DNA of 33,406 nucleotides from Gemmatimonadota bacterium (GTDB taxonomy: Bacteria; Gemmatimonadota; Gemmatimonadetes; Longimicrobiales; Gaopeijiaceae): positions 1-33,406 of the forward strand of contig JAJDVR010000038.1 of the NCBI GenBank assembly GCA_022826025.1, in the 5' to 3' direction. This document shows, in pieces, positions 1 to 8,252 of this stretch (its first letter is position 1; each line of letters starts with the position of its first letter). The notes beneath the pieces were generated by a model. That model made no database searches. It was not told the DNA's origin and worked only from the letters and a program-made list of their open reading frames with translations. Both the position numbers and the translations under genes were made by a program.

Positions 1-69
1 GGCGCGGAGCGCCGCAACCAGCTCGGTGCCCACCTGGCCGCCGGCCCCGATCACCAGAGCCCGCTTCAT
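1..69 (-). CDS. NAD-dependent epimerase/dehydratase-like protein, N-terminal 23 codons only
   Basis: Only the first 23 codons lie in the window; the gene runs off the left edge. The peptide begins MKRALVIGAGGQVGTELV, a beta strand followed by a GxGGQVG dinucleotide-binding turn typical of extended SDR epimerases. A good Shine-Dalgarno (GGAGG, 8 nt before the ATG) supports the start. It lies 59 bp downstream of the SDR at 129-857 on the same strand and may share its transcript. The fingerprint would suit an epimerase-type L-threonine dehydrogenase or a sugar epimerase, but too little is visible to choose. Confidence 0.6.
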   Translation of the reverse strand, partial: MKRALVIGAGGQVGTELVAALRA

Positions 70-128
70 GCGGCGGGCCTCCGTGATTCAGTCTGACTCG
101 TCATGTGATTCACCTGTGCCGCCCGCCG

Positions 129-857
129 TCATTGCTTCCGCCCGGGACGGCTGGGCCTCAGCTCGATCCGGCTGGGGAGAGCGTGCCCGGGATAGGCCAG
201 CAGGTCCGTCACCGCCCGGGCGACGTCGCTCCCGTCCAGCTTCCAGTCGTGCGTGGCGGACTGGCCGCGGAAGCCGGTGTTGACGCTCCCGGGCATGATG
301 AGGCTGACGCGGATGTTCCGGTGGCGCAGGTCGAGCATCATGGCCTCGGTCATCCCGAGCAGGCCGAATTTGCTGGCGTTGTACGCCGCCCCTCCGGCCA
401 AGGCGTGCCGGCCCGCGAGCGAGCCGATGTTGATGATCCAGCCGCCGCCGCCGGCGACCAAATGGGGCACGGCGGCCCGGGAGCAGTAGAACACGCCGGC
501 CAGATTGGTGTCGATCTGCGCGCGCCAGTCCTCGAGGGAAAGCTCGTCGATGGGAGCGAAGCGGCCCCAGCCGGCGTTGTTCACCAGGACGTCCAGCCGC
601 CCGAAACGCTCCGCCGCGGAATCGATCAACCGCGCGCACGCCTCCGGATCGCGCACGTCGCACGCCATTCCGGCCGCGCGTCCGTCACCCAGCGCAGCCA
701 GCTCGGCCGCCACCCGGCGGACATCGCCGTCCGTCCGGGCGCTGACAACGACATCGGCATCCCGGCGCGCGAGCTCCCTCGCGATCGCAAGCCCGATGCC
801 CCGCGTGCTTCCCGTGACGACGCACACGGTTCCGGCGAGATTCCCGGTTCCACTCAT
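129..857 (-). CDS. SDR family NAD(P)-dependent oxidoreductase (classical, FabG-like)
   Basis: The 242-residue product has the usual length of a classical short-chain dehydrogenase. It shows the cofactor turn TGSTRGIG near residue 16, the NNAG motif near residue 91, a catalytic Ser in the NIGSLAG segment, and the YNASK (YxxxK) active site near residue 160. These give a cytoplasmic NAD(P)H-dependent carbonyl or alcohol oxidoreductase; the Arg after the Gly-rich turn region is compatible with NADPH. The substrate cannot be read from sequence. It is divergent from the second SDR at 1023-1784 across a 165-bp gap and is followed by the clipped epimerase-like gene. Confidence 0.88.
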   Translation of the reverse strand: MSGTGNLAGTVCVVTGSTRGIGLAIARELARRDADVVVSARTDGDVRRVAAELAALGDGRAAGMACDVRDPEACARLIDSAAERFGRLDVLVNNAGWGRFAPIDELSLEDWRAQIDTNLAGVFYCSRAAVPHLVAGGGGWIINIGSLAGRHALAGGAAYNASKFGLLGMTEAMMLDLRHRNIRVSLIMPGSVNTGFRGQSATHDWKLDGSDVARAVTDLLAYPGHALPSRIELRPSRPGRKQ

Positions 858-1022
858 CTCGTTTGCCGCCCTTCACGGGCTCCGGTAGCTTCTCCGAGCT
901 TACTCACGGCATGCCTCGCACGCGCCATCAGATTCGAAGGTGGCCGCACGCGGCCCGGTAGAAACGGAGGGTCCGACACCCGTGGTCCAACACCCTTCCA
1001 CAAGCGACGATCCCTGCGCGTG
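858..1022. other. Divergent intergenic region between two SDR genes
   Basis: These 165 bp must hold the promoters of both divergent SDR genes. I found no convincing -35/-10 pair, operator or ORF. A GTCC direct repeat near 992-1006 is too short to interpret. Confidence 0.4.
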
Positions 1023-1784
1023 ATGGACCGCCCGCGCACCGGAAGCGAGGCGCCGCCGCCGGACGGCCGGGTGGCGCTGGTCACGGGTGGGGCGGTGCGC
1101 GTCGGGCGTGCCATCACCCTGGCCCTGGCAGACGCGGGCTTCGACGTGGTCGTGGGGTATCACGGCTCGGCGGACGCGGCGCGGGAGGTTGTGGCGGAGG
1201 TCGAGGGCAGGGGACGGCGCGCGCACTCCGTCCGGGCCGACCTTGCAACGGGCGTCGGCGCGAGGACGCTGGCCGAGGCCGCGACAACCGCCTGGGGGCG
1301 CCTCGATTTGCTCGTCAACAATGCCTCCACCTTCCTTGCCACGCCGTTCGAAGAGGTCGGCGAGGAGGAATGGGACCAGGTGATGGCGGTCAACCTGAAG
1401 GCGCCCTTCCTGCTCATCCAGGCCACCGCGGCGGCGCTCGCCGCAAACGGGGGCAGCGTGGTCAACATCGTCGACCTGTCGGCGCTGAGGCCGTGGGCGC
1501 GCTATCCCCACCACTCCGTCTCCAAGGCCGCGCTCGCCCACCTCACCCGGGTGGCCGCGCGGTCGCTGGCGCCCCGGGTGCGGGTAAACGCGATCGCGCC
1601 CGGCTCGGTGCTCCCCGAGGAAGGCGCCACCCCGGAGGCCGTGCGGGCGACCGCGGCGCGCATCCCCCTCGGCGGCTGGGGATCGCCCGAGGATGTGGCG
1701 CGCGCGGTGCTGTTCCTCGACCGGTCGCCCTTCATGACCGGCGAGGTCATCGTGGTGGACGGGGGCGTGCACGGCGCCACCTGA
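1023..1784 (+). CDS. Pteridine reductase-like SDR with His replacing the catalytic Tyr
   Basis: The protein has 253 residues. The cofactor motif TGGAVRVG matches the TGxxxRxG signature of pteridine reductases (PTR1/FolM) rather than the TGxxxGxG of classical SDRs. The position normally held by catalytic Ser is Asp151 (NIVDLS), also as in PTR1. NNAS and the C-terminal GGW.SPEDVA..FL..S.F.TGEVI.VDGG segment are typical. The YxxxK motif reads HSVSK: His164 stands where Tyr is expected, 13 residues after Asp151 and 4 before Lys168. The family reduces dihydrofolate or dihydrobiopterin with NADPH; whether this member still does is uncertain. The ATG at 1023 is directly preceded by an in-frame GTG at 1020, so the start is certain only to within one codon. 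Confidence 0.85.
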   Translation: MDRPRTGSEAPPPDGRVALVTGGAVRVGRAITLALADAGFDVVVGYHGSADAAREVVAEVEGRGRRAHSVRADLATGVGARTLAEAATTAWGRLDLLVNNASTFLATPFEEVGEEEWDQVMAVNLKAPFLLIQATAAALAANGGSVVNIVDLSALRPWARYPHHSVSKAALAHLTRVAARSLAPRVRVNAIAPGSVLPEEGATPEAVRATAARIPLGGWGSPEDVARAVLFLDRSPFMTGEVIVVDGGVHGAT

Positions 1785-1801
1785 GGCGCTCGACCGCACC
1801 G

Positions 1802-2791
1802 CTACGAGGCGCCGTTCTCCGCAGGGCCCCCGTGCGCCAGCCAGCGTTCCGCGTCCAGCGCGGCCATGCAGCCCGTCCCCGCGGCGCTCACCGCCTGGCG
1901 GTAGTAATCGTCCATCACGTCCCCGGCGGCGAACACGCCGGGCAGGGAGGTCTCCGTCCGCCACGGGGTGGGCAGCTCGATGTAGCCGTTTGCCTTGAGT
2001 TCAACCTGGCCGTTCAGAAACCCCGTGTTGGGGATGTGGCCGATGGCGACGAACATCCCGCCCGCCTCAAGCGTGTTTTTCTCCCCCGTGACCGTGTCCC
2101 TCAGCCGCAGCCCGGTGATCACCTCGTCGCCCAGGACCTCGGTCACCACCTTGTTCCACAGGAAGTCGATCTTGTCGTTGTCGAAGGCGCGCTGCTGCAT
2201 GATCGCCGAGGCGCGCAGCTGGTCGCGCCGATGAATCACGATCACCCGGCCCGCGAACTTCGCCATGTAGGTGGCGTCCTCGATGGCGCTGTCGCCGCCG
2301 CCGACCACGGCCACGACCTGGCCGCGGAAGTACGGAAGCGCCCCGTCGCACACGGCGCACGCCGACACGCCGCCCCCGCTCTGGGCCAGGCGCTCTTCTC
2401 CGGGTACGCCCAGCCAGCGCGCGTTGGCCCCCGTGGCTACGATCACGGAATCGGCGAGAATCTCCTGGCCGCGTCCGGTCACGAGGCGCTTCGGCTGCCT
2501 CTCGAGCTCCACCTCGACCACATCATCGGTGATCACGCGCGTGTCGAAGCGCAGCGCCTGCTCGCGGAAGGCGTCCATCATCTCGGGGCCGGTCACGCCC
2601 TCCGGGAACCCGGGGTAGTTCTCGACGTCGGTCGTGAACATGAGCTGTCCACCGGGGATCATGGTGCGGCTGCCGGCACCCTCCACGACGAGCGGCGAGA
2701 GCGCGGCCCGCGCCGCGTAGATGGCCGCCGTCCATGCGGCCGGCCCGGACCCGATGATCACCACCCGTTCGTGCTTCGCTGTCATCTTCAT
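1802..2791 (-). CDS. trxB: Thioredoxin reductase (NADPH)
   Basis: This 329-residue flavoprotein transfers electrons from NADPH through FAD and a CxxC disulfide to thioredoxin in the cytoplasm. Visible are the FAD turn GSGPAAW (residues 14-20), the redox pair C145-A-V-C148 followed by DGA, the NADPH turn GGGDSA, the HRRDQLRAS segment that binds the NADPH phosphate, and the C-terminal AAGDVMD FAD site. GPAAW differs from the common GPAGY but resembles GPAAH of other reductases. It is the last gene of the mla-fnr-trxB run, 46 bp after the ferredoxin reductase gene. The start could be ATG 2791 or the in-frame ATG at 2785, which has AGGGA 5 nt upstream. Confidence 0.96.
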   Translation of the reverse strand: MKMTAKHERVVIIGSGPAAWTAAIYAARAALSPLVVEGAGSRTMIPGGQLMFTTDVENYPGFPEGVTGPEMMDAFREQALRFDTRVITDDVVEVELERQPKRLVTGRGQEILADSVIVATGANARWLGVPGEERLAQSGGGVSACAVCDGALPYFRGQVVAVVGGGDSAIEDATYMAKFAGRVIVIHRRDQLRASAIMQQRAFDNDKIDFLWNKVVTEVLGDEVITGLRLRDTVTGEKNTLEAGGMFVAIGHIPNTGFLNGQVELKANGYIELPTPWRTETSLPGVFAAGDVMDDYYRQAVSAAGTGCMAALDAERWLAHGGPAENGAS

Positions 2792-2837
2792 CCCTTTTCC
2801 CGTATTCGAAAACCGAAAACCCGCAGCAGGGTGTCGG

Positions 2838-3842
2838 CTACTTGTCCTTGAAGATCTTGAGGTTGGTCGAGTGCCCGGGGTTAACGCGAGCGTTCGGGTC
2901 CACCCGGCGAATCGCGTTGTTCACGGCGATTGCCGCCTCGGCAAAGCCGGTGGCGATGAGGTCGAGCTTGCCCGGGTAGCTGACCAGGTCCCCGGCCGCG
3001 TAGACGCCCGGCCAGCTCGTCTCCATCAACTGGCCGACCACAATACGCTTCTTGTCTACTTCAAGCCCCCAGCTCTTGATCGGCCCCAGGTCCGGCTTGA
3101 AGCCGAGGAACGTCAGCACCGCATCTGCCTCGAAGGACTCCTCCGCATCGCTTCGGTTATCGAAGATGGTGCAGCCCTCGACTCTGCCGTTGCCGCGGAT
3201 CTCCTTCACCTCCCAGAATATCCTCAGCTCCAACTCGCCCGAGCTGGCCGCTTCCTCGAGCCGGGCCACCGATGTCTCGTGCGCCCGGAAAACGGCCCGC
3301 CGGTGCACCATGACCAGCCGCTCGACGATGTCCTTCAGGACCAGTGCCCAATCCAGCGCGGAGTCTCCTCCTCCGACGAGCACGACCCGCTTGCCCCGGT
3401 AGACCTCGGGATCGCGCACCGAGTACTCGACCCCGTGGCCCAGAAGCTCCTCGTAGCCAGGGCACTTGAGCACCATGGGTTCGAAGGCGCCCTTGCCGCC
3501 GGCGATCAGCACCGTGCGGGTGCGGTACTCCGCCGAGGCGCCCTCGAGCACGAAGACGCCGTCCTCCTCGCGAAGCCCGCGCACCTCTTCGTCCAGGACC
3601 ACTTCGGCGCCGAACTGGAGGCCCTGATCCACCAGCTCCCGGGCCAGGTTCTTGGCGCGCACCTTCGGGAAGCCGCCCACGTCGAAAATGAACTTCTCGG
3701 GATACAGGGCGGTGAGTTGCCCTCCCAGCTCAGGCAGCGAGTCGACGATGCGGCACGACATCCCGCGCATCCCGGCGTAGAAGGCGCCGAAAAGGCCGGT
3801 CGGGCCTCCCCCGATGATGGTCAGATCGACGATGTCCTTCAT
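2838..3842 (-). CDS. Ferredoxin--NADP+ reductase, thioredoxin-reductase-like type (YumC class)
   Basis: The 334-residue flavoprotein resembles thioredoxin reductase but has no CxxC, as in the bacterial YumC-type ferredoxin-NADP+ reductases. It carries the FAD turn [14 protein letters not shown] at residues 11-24, [13 protein letters not shown] near residue 40 as in that family, the NADP turn GGGDSALDW, an HRR element, and the YAAGDL FAD site near the end. It would pass electrons between NADPH and ferredoxin or flavodoxin in the cytoplasm. The gene starts 2 bp after the mlaD stop and is followed by trxB, so two related flavoenzymes sit at the end of a lipid-transport operon. Confidence 0.93.
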   Translation of the reverse strand: MKDIVDLTIIGGGPTGLFGAFYAGMRGMSCRIVDSLPELGGQLTALYPEKFIFDVGGFPKVRAKNLARELVDQGLQFGAEVVLDEEVRGLREEDGVFVLEGASAEYRTRTVLIAGGKGAFEPMVLKCPGYEELLGHGVEYSVRDPEVYRGKRVVLVGGGDSALDWALVLKDIVERLVMVHRRAVFRAHETSVARLEEAASSGELELRIFWEVKEIRGNGRVEGCTIFDNRSDAEESFEADAVLTFLGFKPDLGPIKSWGLEVDKKRIVVGQLMETSWPGVYAAGDLVSYPGKLDLIATGFAEAAIAVNNAIRRVDPNARVNPGHSTNLKIFKDK

Positions 3843-3844
3843 GG

Positions 3845-4831
3845 TCAGAAAATCGACAGGCGCACGTAGCGCCCCGGGTTCTCGCGGAAGTCCTCGAGCA
3901 GCAGGGTGAGCTGCGTGAGCACCGACTGCGTCTGCACGGCCACCGTGGAGTCGGCCAGCAGGTGGGCCAGGGTTCCCTCCCCGGTCTCCAGTTCGCGCCC
4001 GATGCGCTCGAAGCGGACCAGGGTGGAGTCGGCGTACTGGAGCGTGGTAGAGAGCCCGGTCGTCGTTTCGCGCAGATCGGTGGCGAGGCGCCGGAATTCG
4101 GCGGCGGTCACGCGGGTGTCGCCCACGATGGAGTCCACGACTCCACCCGAGAGCAGCCGCTCCACCTCGGCGAGCGTCCGGGTCGCCAGCGCCGCGGCCT
4201 CCTGGACCTCGCCGGTGGAGGTGCGAACGTTCTCGACCAGCTCTTCCACTGCCCCGATCTGGGCGTCGGCAAGCTCCGCCACCTGTTCGCTGACTCGGCC
4301 CACGTTCTCGATCACCAGCCTCAGGTTCTCGGCGGTCTCCTGGGTAAAGGCGACCTCGACCCGGTCGGTGATGGTGGCCAGGTTGTCGGCGATCTGGTCG
4401 GCGGTGGCGGTGAGGCGGGACAGGTCGGGGATGCTGAAACCGGCCAATACGGCGGAGTCCGAGGACTCAAAGAAGTCGAGGCGCGGGTGGGCGGAGCGCG
4501 ATACGATCTCCGCGCCCCAGTCGCCGAACATCGATTCGGGGGCGATGAGCACGGCTGCGTCGGCGGGCAGCTGCACGTCGGTGTTGATGGCGAGGCCAAC
4601 CCGCACCGCGGTTCCGTCCGGTTCGACGGCGATGCCGTTCACGCGTCCGATCGTCACTCCGCGCAGCTTCACGGAGGCGCCGTCCGGGAGCTGCCCCACG
4701 CCGCTGAAGAGCGCCTCGACCGTGGTCGTGCCCCGTGTCAGGCGATACCCGCGAAGCCAGAAGCTCCCTGCCACCGCGATCACGACGCTCAGAAGAATGA
4801 CGACCCCGACCCACACCTCGTTGCGTCTCAT
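3845..4831 (-). CDS. mlaD: MCE/MlaD family substrate-binding protein of a lipid ABC transporter
   Basis: The 328-residue protein has one N-terminal membrane anchor (about residues 8-26, VWVGVVILLSVVIAVAGSF) and an MCE domain at about 38-115 that includes a V.LRGV.IG.V..I segment. The rest is a long, mostly helical region (about 140-310) with many Leu, Val, Thr and Glu. MCE proteins form periplasmic hexameric rings that carry phospholipid to or from the MlaE/MlaF complex in the inner membrane. At 328 residues it is longer than E. coli MlaD because of the helical tail, which may form a coiled-coil tube as in other MCE proteins. Its ATG overlaps the mlaF stop by 4 bp (ATGA). Confidence 0.92.
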   Translation of the reverse strand: MRRNEVWVGVVILLSVVIAVAGSFWLRGYRLTRGTTTVEALFSGVGQLPDGASVKLRGVTIGRVNGIAVEPDGTAVRVGLAINTDVQLPADAAVLIAPESMFGDWGAEIVSRSAHPRLDFFESSDSAVLAGFSIPDLSRLTATADQIADNLATITDRVEVAFTQETAENLRLVIENVGRVSEQVAELADAQIGAVEELVENVRTSTGEVQEAAALATRTLAEVERLLSGGVVDSIVGDTRVTAAEFRRLATDLRETTTGLSTTLQYADSTLVRFERIGRELETGEGTLAHLLADSTVAVQTQSVLTQLTLLLEDFRENPGRYVRLSIF

Positions 4832-5574
4832 GCCATCGTCTCCATCAGTTCCGGAGCCCCTTCGATGAACGACCTGACGACGGGGTCCCCGGAGATCCGG
4901 ATCTCACCCGGCGCGCCGTGGGCCCGCACGCGCCCGTCGTACAGGAACGCCATGGAGTCGGCCACCTCGTAGGCGGTCCCGAGATCGTGCGTGACCACCA
5001 GTCCGGTGGCTCCGATCTCCTCCCGCAACCTGAGGATGAGTCGGCCGATCACCGTTGTCGTCACCGGATCAAGTCCCGTGGTGGGCTCGTCGTAGAGGAG
5101 ATACCGGGGACGGGTTGCGATCGCGCGCGCGATCCCCGCCCGCTTACGCTGTCCCCCGGAGATCTCTGCCGGATAACGGTCTCCCAATCCTCCCAGGTCC
5201 ACAAGCTCCAGGCACTCGGCGGCCCTCCTGCGGATGTCCCGGCGGCTCAGGCCGGGAATCCGGCGCAGCCCCATCTCCACGTTGTGGGCGAGCGTCATGG
5301 AGTCGAACAGCGCCGCGAACTGGAAGACATAGCCGACCCTGCGCCGCAGTGCGTACAGGGCCTCCTGTTCCAGCTCGGCGACCTCCCTGCCGTCGACGGT
5401 CACGCTTCCCCGGTCGGCGGCGAGCAGTCCCACGATATGCTTCAGCACGACCGATTTTCCCGCCCCGGAGGCACCGATCAGCGCTACCGTGGCCCCTCTG
5501 GGCACCTCCAGGTCGAAGCCGTCCAGCACGACCTTCTCGCCGAAGGCCTTGTGCACGCCGCGCAGACGGATCAC
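4828..5574 (-). CDS. mlaF: ABC transporter ATP-binding protein, MlaF type
   Basis: I start this gene at a GTG at 5574 that overlaps the mlaE stop codon (GTGA), giving 248 residues that begin MIRLRGVHKAFG, the normal start of this family. The Walker A motif GASGAGKS, the Q-loop region YVFQFAALFDS, the signature ISGGQRKRAGIARA, Walker B YLLYDEPTTGLDP and the switch His in VVTHD are all present. The FAALFDSMT segment is characteristic of Mla/Mkl ATPases. It powers phospholipid movement through MlaE with MlaD. Translation is coupled on both sides: GTGA with mlaE and ATGA with mlaD. Confidence 0.95.
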   Translation of the reverse strand: MIRLRGVHKAFGEKVVLDGFDLEVPRGATVALIGASGAGKSVVLKHIVGLLAADRGSVTVDGREVAELEQEALYALRRRVGYVFQFAALFDSMTLAHNVEMGLRRIPGLSRRDIRRRAAECLELVDLGGLGDRYPAEISGGQRKRAGIARAIATRPRYLLYDEPTTGLDPVTTTVIGRLILRLREEIGATGLVVTHDLGTAYEVADSMAFLYDGRVRAHGAPGEIRISGDPVVRSFIEGAPELMETMA

Positions 5575-6353
5575 AGCAGTACGGCGGCCCAGAAGGCGTC
5601 GAACACCAGGATCACCATGCTGCTTGCGACCACGGCCGAGGTAGCGGCGCGGCCCACACCGGCGGCCCCTCCCCGGGTGCGGAAGCCGAAGAAACATCCC
5701 AGCGACGTCACCGTCAAACCGAATGAGAACGACTTGATCACCGAAAAGACCACGTCGAAGGGCACGAAGAAGGTCTCGAGCCCGCGCACGAACTCGGGGG
5801 TGGACATCTCCAGAAGCTGGATGGCGGTCAGCCAGCCGGCCACGATCCCCAGCGCCGATGCCAGCAGGGTCACCGCCGGGAACATCACTGCGCCCGCGAG
5901 CACCCGGGGGAGCACCAGGTACGCAGCCGGATCGTACGCCATGGTTTCCAGCGCATCGATCTGCTCGGTGACCCGCATGGTGCCCAGCTCGGCGGCGATG
6001 CTCGCGCCCACCCGGCCCGCCAGCGCCAGCCCCGTCAGCACCGGTCCCAGCTCGATGATCATGGTCTTGCCCACCAGGCTGCCCACCAGGTACACGGGTA
6101 CCGCGCCGGTGAAAGTGTAGGAAGCCTGCAGCGCCAGCACGATGCCGGTGAAGGCGGCGATGAAGAGCGCGATGGGCACCGAGGCGACACCGATGCGCAT
6201 CATCTGTTCGAAGACCAGCTTTCCCCAGATGCGGACCGCGCGCAGGCTGCGGATGGTGTCCTGCATCAGGACGCCCCATTCGCCCACCGTCGCCGCGAAA
6301 CGTAAGGCTGCGCGCCCGGTGGCGCCGACGAAGTCCAGCGTCTTGCCCGCCAT
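5571..6353 (-). CDS. mlaE: MlaE family lipid ABC transporter permease
   Basis: From the ATG at 6353 the permease has 260 residues, normal for the family. Several hydrophobic segments are visible (about residues 50-75, 85-110, 140-175, 195-225 and 235-258). The conserved core ELGPVLTGLALAGRVG, followed by AELGTMRVTEQIDALETM and DPAAYLVLPR, is diagnostic of MlaE. It forms the inner-membrane channel of the MCE transporter. The reading frame stays open another 57 codons upstream, but that part does not resemble the family. It is the first gene of mlaE-F-D-fnr-trxB. No mlaC- or mlaB-like gene is adjacent. Confidence 0.94.
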   Translation of the reverse strand: MAGKTLDFVGATGRAALRFAATVGEWGVLMQDTIRSLRAVRIWGKLVFEQMMRIGVASVPIALFIAAFTGIVLALQASYTFTGAVPVYLVGSLVGKTMIIELGPVLTGLALAGRVGASIAAELGTMRVTEQIDALETMAYDPAAYLVLPRVLAGAVMFPAVTLLASALGIVAGWLTAIQLLEMSTPEFVRGLETFFVPFDVVFSVIKSFSFGLTVTSLGCFFGFRTRGGAAGVGRAATSAVVASSMVILVFDAFWAAVLL

Positions 6354-6407
6354 ATGCGTGAAGATAGGGGAAATCGGGGTGCAGGTGTCACCCGTGGGTA
6401 CTCCGGT

Positions 6408-6450
6408 CGCCCCCGAAAATGTCCCCTTTGGCGTGCCGCCTACGGGGGCG
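6408..6450. repeat. 8-bp perfect inverted repeat with inner hairpin around a stop codon
   Basis: CGCCCCCG at 6408-6415 is the exact reverse complement of CGGGGGCG at 6443-6450. The 27-nt interior contains a second small stem (GGCG/CGCC). The stop codon of the 119-residue gene (6440-6442) lies inside. It could be a terminator between that gene and mlaE, but no U-tract follows on either strand. Confidence 0.4.
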
Positions 6451-6799
6451 GGGGGAGACCGTTTTCCAGCGTGAAGACGACCTCGTCGTTGCCGGTTGCC
6501 GGATGTCCGGAAGGCAGCGGGCACACGACCTGGACACGGGTCACTGCGGTCTGGACGGCGCTTACCGATACCTCGAAGTCGATGCCCTGCTCGGACGAGG
6601 TGATGCGTGTGCGTACCCGCTTCCCCGGAGTGGCCTGGCGAACGCAGGCGGGATTGCGGAAGAGGGTCTTGGTGGACTGCCTTCCCGACGCCAGCGAACG
6701 GGTCACGGTGATGCGCCTGAGCGAGTCGGGTTGGTAGCTGATCAGGTAGCGGAAGCCCCGCTGATCGCGTCCCCGACCCTTCCGGTTGTGCCTCGGCAA
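6440..6799 (-). CDS. Uncharacterised 119-residue protein divergent from rho
   Basis: I do not recognise a named family. I place the start at a TTG at 6799 because GGAGG lies 4 nt upstream (6804-6808) and no ATG or GTG fits. The product begins with a strongly basic tail (MPRHNRKGRGRDQRG), followed by alternating hydrophobic/polar segments (FRYLISYQ, RRITVTRSL, STKTLFRNP, DFEVSVSAV, TRVQVVCPL, DEVVFTLENG) that suggest an all-beta domain. It ends in PPPP. There is no signal peptide or membrane segment. The beta pattern, basic N-terminus and good ribosome site argue that it is real despite the rare start. Its position divergent from rho is suggestive, but no function can be assigned. Confidence 0.7.
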   Translation of the reverse strand: MPRHNRKGRGRDQRGFRYLISYQPDSLRRITVTRSLASGRQSTKTLFRNPACVRQATPGKRVRTRITSSEQGIDFEVSVSAVQTAVTRVQVVCPLPSGHPATGNDEVVFTLENGLPPPP

Positions 6800-6814
6800 G
6801 CCACCTCCGATCCC

Positions 6815-6843
6815 TTGACCCCCTGAAACGGCCCGCTTAACAT
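6815..6843 (+). promoter_or_regulatory. Sigma-70-type promoter for rho
   Basis: TTGACC at 6815-6820 (5 of 6 consensus -35 bases) is separated by 17 nt from TAACAT at 6838-6843 (4 of 6 -10 bases). Transcription would begin near 6850, leaving a leader of about 130 nt before the rho start codon. Confidence 0.55.
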
Positions 6844-6867
6844 CCCGGCGACCCACCAGGGATGCAA

Positions 6868-6927
6868 GCCCCGCCTCAGCGTCCCGCCCCACTCCCGCCC
6901 ACACCCCGCTCCACGCCATCCCGCCAG
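6868..6927 (+). promoter_or_regulatory. C-rich, G-poor rho leader, candidate rut (autoregulation) site
   Basis: Counting by hand, this 60-nt stretch of the predicted rho 5' leader has about 38 C and only about 10 G, with many evenly spaced YC dinucleotides. Unstructured C-rich, G-poor RNA is what Rho's primary site binds. rho genes of other bacteria are autoregulated by termination in their leader, so the same is inferred here. In a genome this GC-rich the C:G imbalance is notable. Confidence 0.45.
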
Positions 6928-6979
6928 CGCCGCCGTGTGCACGGCCCGCGCCCTCCGTCCTTCCCATCGGAGTTCCCCC

Positions 6980-8230
6980 TTGGACATCGCCGAACTCAAG
7001 AGCAAGAAGGTCAGCGAGCTTCACGAACTGGCCAGCGAACTGCGCATCCCGAACTACTCCGGGCTGCGCAAGCAGGATCTCATTTTCCGCATCGAGCACA
7101 AGCTTCTCGACAGCGACGTCGTGCTTCGCGGAGAAGGCGTGCTCGAAATCCTCCCCGAGGGATACGGATTCCTGCGCTCGCAGAGCTGGAACTATCTCTA
7201 CGGCCCCGATGACATTTACGTGAGTCCCTCGCAGATCAAGCGATTCGATCTGCGCACCGGCGACACCATCCTGGGCCAGGTGCGTCCCCCCAAGGAAGGT
7301 GAGCGCTACCTGGCGCTGCTCAAGGTGGAGAACGTCAACTTCGAGCCGCCCGACAAGGCGCGGCATCGGATGACGTTCGACAACCTGCGCCCGCGCTATC
7401 CCGACGAGCGCCTGCGGCTCGAGTGCTCCAGGCGCGACATGTCCACGCGCGTGGTGGACCTCGTCGCCCCCATCGGCAAGGGACAGCGCGGCCTGATCAC
7501 ATCCCCGCCCAAGGCGGGCAAGACGATGCTGCTGCAGAAGGTGGCCAACTCGATCAGCGAGAATCACCCCGAGGTGCACCTGATCGTGTTGCTCATCGAT
7601 GAGCGGCCGGAGGAAGTCACCGACATGGAGGAGAACGTCGACGCCGAGGTGATCGCCTCAACCTTCGACGAGTCGGCGGACCGCCACACGCAAGTCGCGG
7701 AAATGGTGCTGGAGAAGGCCAAGCGGCTGGTCGAGCAAGGCAGGGATGTCGTGATCCTGCTCGACTCGATTACCCGCCTGGCGCGTGCCTACAACGTCAC
7801 CGTGCCGCACTCGGGGAAAATCCTGTCGGGAGGCGTGGACTCCAACGCGCTGCACAAGCCGAAGAGGTTCTTCGGGGCCGCGCGCAACATCGAGGGCGGA
7901 GGGTCGTTCACCATCATCGCCACCGCCCTGATCGAGACCGGAAGCCGCATGGACGAGGTGATCTTCGAGGAGTTCAAGGGCACCGGCAACATGGAGCTGG
8001 TGCTCGACCGCAACATCGCAGACAAGCGCGTCTTCCCGGCCATCGACATCAACCGTTCCGGCACCCGCAAGGAAGAGCTGCTGCTGACCGAAACCGAGCG
8101 CAACCGGGTGTACCTGCTGCGCAACTTCCTCTCCGACATGCCGGTTTCCGAGGCCATCCAGTTCCTGATCGAACGGATGAACCGCACGGAGACGAACCAG
8201 GAGTTCCTGGATTCCATGCAGGCGGCGTAG
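6980..8230 (+). CDS. rho: Transcription termination factor Rho
   Basis: The start is a TTG at 6980, with GGAG at 6969-6972 and a 7-nt spacer. This gives 416 residues beginning [18 protein letters not shown], the normal Rho N-terminus; an in-frame ATG at 6935 would add 15 unrelated residues. Rho is the hexameric RNA-dependent ATPase/translocase that ends untranslated transcripts. The N-terminal helical domain is at about 1-47, and the cold-shock-like RNA-binding fold with EGYGFLRS and [11 protein letters not shown] is at about 48-118. Walker A SPPKAGKT is at 175-182, followed by the catalytic [12 protein letters not shown] and Walker [18 protein letters not shown]. The Q- and R-loop region runs through [10 protein letters not shown] and [15 protein letters not shown]. 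No insertion or missing catalytic residue is evident. Confidence 0.97.
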   Translation: MDIAELKSKKVSELHELASELRIPNYSGLRKQDLIFRIEHKLLDSDVVLRGEGVLEILPEGYGFLRSQSWNYLYGPDDIYVSPSQIKRFDLRTGDTILGQVRPPKEGERYLALLKVENVNFEPPDKARHRMTFDNLRPRYPDERLRLECSRRDMSTRVVDLVAPIGKGQRGLITSPPKAGKTMLLQKVANSISENHPEVHLIVLLIDERPEEVTDMEENVDAEVIASTFDESADRHTQVAEMVLEKAKRLVEQGRDVVILLDSITRLARAYNVTVPHSGKILSGGVDSNALHKPKRFFGAARNIEGGGSFTIIATALIETGSRMDEVIFEEFKGTGNMELVLDRNIADKRVFPAIDINRSGTRKEELLLTETERNRVYLLRNFLSDMPVSEAIQFLIERMNRTETNQEFLDSMQAA

Positions 8231-8252
8231 GGAGCCGCCCACCGGCGTTTCC

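Noticed and set aside
105-1784. A 559-residue plus-strand frame upstream of the PTR1-like SDR
   Set aside because: The first ~306 codons are antisense to the minus-strand SDR at 129-857 and have no SDR or other domain pattern; the real protein begins at 1023.
1785-1801. GGCGC...GCGCC around the convergent ends of the SDR and trxB as a bidirectional terminator
   Set aside because: Only five pairs around an 18-nt loop, overlapping coding ends and without a T-run; expected by chance at this GC content.
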